Shown: positions 59,101 through 64,000 of the stretch, piece by piece | Layout: every line of letters begins with the position of its first letter | How positions within the stretch are numbered: the first letter of the stretch is position 1 | Source: Diadema setosum | Lineage: Eukaryota; Echinodermata; Echinoidea; Diadematoida; Diadematidae | NCBI GenBank assembly: GCA_033980235.1 | Contig: CM067077.1 | Span: 2,593,972 to 2,657,971, forward strand | Length of the DNA: 64,000 bases | Direction of reading: 5' to 3' | Position numbers and translations under genes: made by a program | Notes under the pieces: generated by a model | Databases searched by the model: none | What the model was told of the DNA's origin: nothing | The model's input: the letters and a program-made list of their open reading frames with translations, nothing else

Positions 59101-62100
59101 AACCAAAACTGTACTATCCCTTTAAAGGTTATGTGCTCGTCTTGCGTGACATTTGTAAACATAGTTACATTGTAGGTATCAATGGAAAGGGGAAGAATTC
59201 CTCTTTCCTCACAATCAACATTATGCTCTCCATAGCTGACACGTATTAAATGGTAGCCGTCCAAAGTTGGATTACCTTTTTTATATACACATTCTACTGG
59301 GATGCATACTTGGTTTTCCGTGCTCAACTGAAATGAGAAGCCTCCCTTCTGCGTTGACTTCTCTGCAAAATGGGTCAAGATCCTCTGAGGTATTACATCT
59401 GATCAGCCTGAATTAAAACAAACAAAGAAACAAACAACAAAAGCAATGTGTACATTGATCCGTGTGATGCTGGGTATTTATGATAAGCGAACAGTATCTA
59501 CATGTAGCCAGCGAGTCAATATTCATACTGCTTCGTAACAATTATGCATCAGAAACTTTTATCATTATTCAATGGCAATCCCTCTTCGTTCATGTATGCT
59601 CTTTTCTTTCTTGTTTGTTAAAATACTTTTTTTTTTTTAATGCGAAAACCCATCTCTTCCCCAAAAGACGAACAAAAGTTCACACCTTTCCAGCTATATG
59701 TGTCTGCTTTCTGGGCAGCGACACTACCACCAGGCTGTCCCTGGTTGTCGGCAGTGACATGATGAACATGGAACAAATACCCACGCTCCGCTATTCCGAC
59801 ATTGTTATGTTAAGTATTCCAAGACGGACAAGGCATAGGATAAATGAAAGAAAGATATTATTCAGAGGGGTGAAGGCTCTGGTTTGAGTTTCTTCAGTTT
59901 CTCTGCCTCTCCCTCTGCCTCCCTCGCTGCCGGCAACCAGGGACAGCCTGATGGTAGTGTCGCTGCCCAGAAAGCAGTATACGACGGGTTCGAGTCCCAC
60001 TGGTTCCTTTTTTCCGACATGTTTGTTAATTTACAGATCAGCAGTTGCGATCTTAACAAATTTTCATTTGTAGAGGGAGACATACTCAAGAAACTCAAAC
60101 CTGAGCCTTCACCCCTCTGAAGAATATCTTTCTTTCATCTTCACTTTCAAGTTTGATAACTTTTGAAAGGATAACACTACTGCTTTGAAAGTTGGTATTA
60201 ATCATGGACAGAATGTTTTAATTGAGTGTGCTTAATTTCAGTATAATCTGATAACCCCTTCATTTTTGTTGCTCCTGGTTTACATCCTGTTTTTTGTTAC
60301 CTTCATCGCACAGCTAGCACGGTTTGGTTAAAGTCAAGATTAAACGCTAGACAGCTGGCTAGAATAGACATATAGACCCTGTACTTCATAGCCTCTTTTC
60401 TCTGTTCGCACTTTTCGAGAGTGAGCGCTTTATTTCCAATATTTAGATAGGTTAGGAGTGTCCATTTGGATTAAGTCATACATCATTTTAAAGCTTAGAG
60501 TCTGCCCTTTTAGAATCTGTCCTTAACTAAAAATCCATGTCTGGCGACTTTTTGTTTGTTTTGGGGTGCAGGGTCACATATATAAAATTTGTGTTTAATT
60601 TTCAGATCAGATTTTAAAAGTGGAATTGATATCTATCATACACAAGTGATATCTAAGGAAGCAAGTTTGTGCAAATGGAAATAGTTTGATGAATACAACT
60701 TTAACAAAGCTATATCATGTATACATATTTCTTGGAAATTGACAAATTGATATCATTTGCGTAATGCATGCTCTGTATTTCATTTCACCCTTCTGTGGGA
60801 TGGAAAGTAATTACAGTTGAAGTCAAGTGAATAAAGTGCATGAAAGTAAGCTTGAGATACTAGGTTTTATTAAAACTTACGATACATGCTTGAGATGAGG
60901 GTAAGAGCTCAGAGATCTGATCAACTTCTTGGCTTCTTCATTGCCCACATACCCGTCCGTCACAGACAGCCTAGTTACTGTAGATGGTGCGAGTAAGGAC
61001 TGGCGTAAATGATCGTCGCTTACAAACTTTGATATGTCACACTGCAGGTTGAGCTCCAAGTTGTGAGTATACAATGGCCACGCATTGTCTATGTATGAGG
61101 AAGAGCTTCCATGATATACGTAAACAGAGACCTTCTCCACATTGGGGCACAGGGAGACCACATTTAGCTGTTTGAGAAGTGAGAGGGATTTGAGATCTCC
61201 ACCAAGATGAACGATAGGACTCCTCACAAAGTCTCTCTGAAGAAAAGTAAGGAAAAAAGATGAGAAGAATGGATGCGTTTACATGCACTCACTGCTGCTT
61301 TAGTCACAGGTCTCATAATGAGATGACAGTTAGAACGATTTTTTGAATTTTATACATTTGTAGTCGTAAATTTTGTCATTTCAAAGAAAATGTGAAGAAA
61401 ACAATGTAAGCATTGTATACATCCCTAGCCTAATTATATATTCGAATCGTATCAATTCGATGCGACGCAAACAAAATTGCATGTTGCCATAAAACTTATG
61501 TCACAATATTATTGTTTGTGTCTACACCTCGAACTAAAAATGACAAGAAATTACAACCTTTACCCACAGTGCTTAAATAGTCATTGGAACACAAAGCAAA
61601 TTACGGTCTATAAAAACATGTATATCATACAAAATGCCAGTTATCTTCACCATCCTAACAGTGATACATGTAGGTTGTATGAGAGGCATCATCGATCATT
61701 ATTTTCTCACTCTATCAATCCTGCTTTATTCTGTTTGGTCGCTCATCTATCAATGCAGTAGACATGGTTTGGTGTTATAACATCTTGTAAACACGCACAA
61801 AGAAATACACAGATATGTAATAATATATCACATTCAATTCAAGAGAGAACTTTATTTGGCTTGCTATATCTACATATCCCCCTCCACTTTTTTCAGTAGG
61901 TCTAGATACTGTAGACATAAAGTGCCCAAATAACGACATTTTTCAGCTGCAGCCCAACGCTATTGAAATCTTACATTGTAACTAGGAAGAGTGTAGTATG
62001 ACAAATAATTGACTACATAGTTTTTGCCTATCCTTGATAATTACATGCAGATCAAATGAGATTCACAGAAAACGTTGGAGGAAGACCTAACAGTGAACTG

Positions 62101-62850
62101 TTTATCATTTTTATAAAAGAAAAAGTATGAAAAGTATAAGTTATGAAAGTGGGGATACCACGTTACCAATCCTTCCCAACCTGACCTTCTAATTCCCTTA
62201 TTGAGGAATTTCGCAAGTATATCCGCAAATGATCACGAAATGGGCACTCATATTTCAAATACTATGAATAACAAATCATTCAGATCCACATAGAATTCTT
62301 CAATGTGATAATACATGTATTTGCAAACTCTTTTGTTTTCAGCGCTGTGCTTGAACAGCAAAAAATGGAACATTCATACAATCCAGACATCCTGCATTTC
62401 TCGTCATAAATACTTCTGTATGAAGTGCATTGCACATACAATCTTTCAAACACATATTTACGTATGTATTTAATGGGTAGTAATTGTCATTAAATTCCTT
62501 GTAATGACTGTCTGTTCATGCTCTATATTCATCTCACCCTTTGCACACCAGCATTATATGGATGGTGATCACAAAAGAAAAATGATTCCTTTCTTCCTCA
62601 CTAATGACAGTATATTGCCTTCATCACAGAATTTATATTTGTTAAAAGTCAAAGGTAAACACATCTATTTTCCTGATCTTTGTTAAGGCGCATGGGAGCA
62701 GCATTGATATACGTAGATAAAGTCAGTTTTGGAAAAGTGCATGCAAGATTGTAGTTGTCGTTTTTAAGAAAGAAGAGAAAGAGAGAAAATTCTAGAACAA
62801 ACCTCATTTTCAGCTTTTTCCTTGTTGCTTCCAAGACGTGACATGGAAAT
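56170..62850 (-). CDS. Multi-exon gene with a leucine-rich-repeat-like exon
   Basis: Exon 62803-62850 (ISMSRLGSNKEKAENE) has AG/GT borders and ends in phase 0, which joins directly to exon 60881-61236. That exon ends in phase 2 before GTAAGT. A possible last exon begins at 56277 after CTTTCAG. In the frame completing the codon it reads VTVVAEVKINDVDRIS to TAA at 56181-56183. In another frame it reads SYSGGRGENQRRRQNLATDI to TAG at 56170-56172; missing intermediate exons would decide. Upstream exons lie beyond the window. The LRR-like part recalls the C-terminal arrays of NACHT/NLR immune receptors, which are numerous in echinoderms, but no NACHT domain is seen. An open stretch near 59150-59375 (ENQVCIPVECVYKK before GTAATC) could be another exon. 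Confidence 0.45.
56411..56582. mobile_element. hAT-like miniature element
   Basis: Ends CAGTGGCGGATCCA and TGGATTCGCCACTG are inverted over 14 bp with one mismatch. CAGTGGCGGATCCA is a common hAT terminus. The flanks TGTAGC and TATAGC are similar but not a clean 8 bp duplication. It lies in the putative intron of the LRR-like gene. Confidence 0.7.
57395..57865. mobile_element. Inverted-repeat element with GACCCAAGT ends
   Basis: Ends CATATAAGAGCGACCCAAGT (57397) and ACTTGGGTCGTTCATATAT (57842) are inverted copies. ACTTGGGTCG also occurs at 57589, and a separate inner palindrome at 57664-57719 has GACCCA and TGGGTC arms. This suggests two nested or tandem units. Confidence 0.55.
58182..58735. 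mobile_element. Large imperfect palindrome, about 550 bp
   Basis: 58182-58400 pairs with 58525-58735 over about 210 bp, with mismatches and small gaps: TCCAAGTTTGAGTGTCACAT against ATGTGACACTCAAACTTGGA, CAGGCCGGCCTG against CAGGCAGGCCTG, CAACATGGCCACC against GGTGGCCATGTTG. The unpaired centre is about 125 bp. No coding sequence. Confidence 0.75.
58740..59121. mobile_element. TTAA-target miniature element
   Basis: AGGGATCGTACAGTTCTGGT at the left pairs with ACCAAAACTGTACTATCCCT at the right. TTAA flanks both ends (58736-58739, 59122-59125), the duplication of piggyBac and Kolobok elements. Inner palindromic matches include CATTTGATGAAAA-type blocks around a central AACGATCGTTACAAAG. Confidence 0.8.
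59684..59757 (-). repeat. Partial tRNA-like unit, inverted relative to 59933
   Basis: The minus strand shares ACCAGGGACAGCCTG, GGTAGTGTCGCTGCCCAGAA and AGCAG with 59933-60007, then diverges and lacks the T arm. Confidence 0.65.
59844..60138. mobile_element. Small foldback element carrying a tRNA-like unit
   Basis: The left arm from 59844 (ATGAAAGAAAGATATTATTC, then AGAGGGGTGAAGGCTC) pairs over about 50 bp with the right arm ending at 60138. A tRNA-like sequence occupies the interior. No obvious target duplication. Confidence 0.7.
59933..60007 (+). repeat. tRNA-like unit with all arms, Pol III boxes
   Basis: 75 bases. GCAACCA pairs with TGGTTCC (6 of 7) as an acceptor stem. GACA/TGTC forms a D stem, GCTGC/GCAGT an anticodon stem with loop CCAGAAA, and GGG/CCC a short T stem around TTCGAGT. 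The B box GGGTTCGAGTCC is canonical, and TTTTTT follows at 60008. The base before the anticodon is C rather than T and the T stem is weak, so a SINE head or tRNA pseudogene is more likely than a working tRNA. Confidence 0.5.
60139..60880. other. Intronic sequence of the LRR-like gene
   Basis: AT-rich. No exon or repeat recognised. Confidence 0.35.
60881..61236 (-). CDS. Exon with leucine-rich-repeat-like segments
   Basis: The acceptor is TTTTCTTCAG and the donor GTAAGT, both strong. The 118-residue reading starts RDFVRSPIVHLGGDLKSLSL and includes NVVSLCPNVEKVSVYVY, HNLELNLQCDISKF, TVTRLSVTDGYVGNEEAKKL and IRSLSSYPHLKHV. Spacing of hydrophobic residues (about 25-30 per repeat, with a helix of the type EEAKKLIRSL and then PHLKHV) fits NLR-type leucine-rich repeats. 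The repeats are degenerate, so other beta-helical folds remain possible. Confidence 0.55.
61237..62802. other. Intron of the LRR-like gene
   Basis: AT-rich. No exon recognised between the two paired exons. Confidence 0.4.
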
Positions 62851-63529
62851 CTGAAGTTAAATTAAAGTAGCAAAATCATTGTTCTCACATTAACAGCAAT
62901 CAAATTAAAATACCGTCAGCTTAAGTATAATAAATGTTGATTTCATCACAACCAGACAATCAAAATATTATGAACAGTGTTGCAATACCACATAGATTGA
63001 GCAACAACTTTGTTTAGGGAAAAGGTGAAGATGGAGCAGGGAAAGGAAGAGACAAATAAGAGGAAAGAGAACAAGATATATGAACAGCTACCGAGTGGGG
63101 TGGAAGGTTGACGAACATCTCCTTACATTACCATTGCAGTAGCAAAAAAAAAAATGAGGAAAAATAACATAATCAGGCAATAAGGAATAGCATTGGCACT
63201 TGAATCTCATTATCTGAACCAATCATTCATATATGATATAAACGTTAATTTAGACCCCAACTTTAATTCATGCACTTTTACAGAAAACAGCTAACCTTCA
63301 AGTAAACTGATGCTGGAGTACCATACACTGAAGTATTTAGGTAGTAAAGACTATTACATTATACAACAAAGCACACATGAATATCACTGCTGTATCAAAC
63401 TAGCTTGAGTGGCCTTCTTGGCGACGGCTAAGTATGAATCTATTTCACTATGTCCCTTCTTGGGAAAATCACAGAATCTAGCTTATAGCAAACTACATTT
63501 GATAATACTCTCTTGCACCTATCCACTGG
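62851..63529. other. Intron or upstream region of the LRR-like gene
   Basis: No exon recognised. Purine-rich around 63020-63080. Confidence 0.35.
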
Positions 63530-63832
63530 AGTAGCCAGGGGAGGGGGGGGGGGGGCGATGGGGGCGGTCCCCCCCCCCCCCCCCCCCCTCCCCCTAAGAT
63601 TTGGACCGGGGATTTGGGAGGCGGAAAAAAAAAATGCGTGCATACTGTATGCATGCACATGAAGTGAGTCTCCTTTGCAACCTTTCATCAAATAAGATAT
63701 TTTTTTGAATATTTCACTCAAAGTGTGCACCAGATCGTTGAATTTCAATTCAAAATATGCAAAATCTCTCGTGCTTGGGAGGGGGTATCCCGCTCCCAAA
63801 CCCTCCCCCTCTGAGCCTCTTTCCCTAGCTAA
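63530..63832. mobile_element. Possible hAT-like miniature element with G and C runs
   Basis: GTAGCCAGGGG at 63531 and the inverted CCCTAGCTA near 63823 make short imperfect inverted ends. Inside are a G-run (about 63541-63555), a C-run (about 63569-63588) and CCCTCCCCCTCTGAGCC-type sequence, as often seen next to hAT MITE ends. No target duplication verified. Confidence 0.35.
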
Positions 63833-64000
63833 GTACACTTTTTAGATTTACACAAAAATTCTGAATAATTCTGAGTGCACAAGACTTATCACTTATAATC
63901 CGAAAACTGAAGGTTCCCTCATGTATAAGGGGAATTTCCCCTTTTAATCGACCCTTTCCTCCCTCAGCCCCCCCCCCCCCCCATCAGTTTTTTTTTTGTG
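63833..64000. other. Window end, low complexity
   Basis: Contains a C-run at 63968-63982 and a T-run. No gene. Confidence 0.4.

Overview
This is eukaryotic, AT-rich, intron- and repeat-dominated DNA, most likely from a marine invertebrate deuterostome and probably an echinoderm. The reasons are split exons with GT..AG borders, dense DNA-transposon derivatives with inverted ends, CR1/L2-type LINEs whose ORF2 starts with a PHD finger, and a Gmr1-type Ty3 retrotransposon, a group known from deuterostomes. The species cannot be fixed from the sequence. I see no rRNA, no CRISPR and no bacterial-style operon.

Layout. (a) 1-10.1 kb: a LINE ORF1-like sequence on the minus strand is interrupted by a 7.5 kb unit (2223-9698). 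Its two ends are the same 29 bp in inverted orientation, followed inward by long tandem arrays of a CCAGTAGAAACC-type motif, as in foldback transposons. Inside is a remnant of a RecQ-type helicase. (b) 10.8-12.7 kb: exon-like pieces of an unrecognised gene. (c) 13.9-18.1 kb: an AACAAC palindromic array, then a composite repeat that ends in five tandem copies of a perfect or near-perfect hairpin. (d) 20.9-33.5 kb: one minus-strand LINE copy split by an 8.4 kb insertion (21545-29928) flanked by AATAAC. The insertion carries miniature transposons, duplicated segments and tRNA-derived relics. (e) 34.1-38.5 kb: five plus-strand exons of a serine beta-lactamase/esterase-like (LACTB/EstB-type) gene. 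It has an in-frame stop in the first exon found and introns full of miniature elements. (f) 39.4-48.5 kb: a complete, apparently very young Gmr1-like LTR retrotransposon on the minus strand, nested inside an older inverted-repeat element. It has 1,833 bp LTRs, a 5 bp target duplication, a tRNA-Pro primer site, and one 1,493-residue Gag-Pol frame with integrase before reverse transcriptase. (g) 48.8-64 kb: a sparse region with a possible first exon, microsatellites, many miniature inverted-repeat elements, and a minus-strand gene with a leucine-rich-repeat-like exon.

The host genes present (beta-lactamase-like, LRR-like, unrecognised) do not form a functional cluster. The main story of the window is layered mobile-element insertion. 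The most interesting objects are the array-ended 7.5 kb unit, the hairpin-ended repeat family that split the LINE, and the intact Gmr1-type element.
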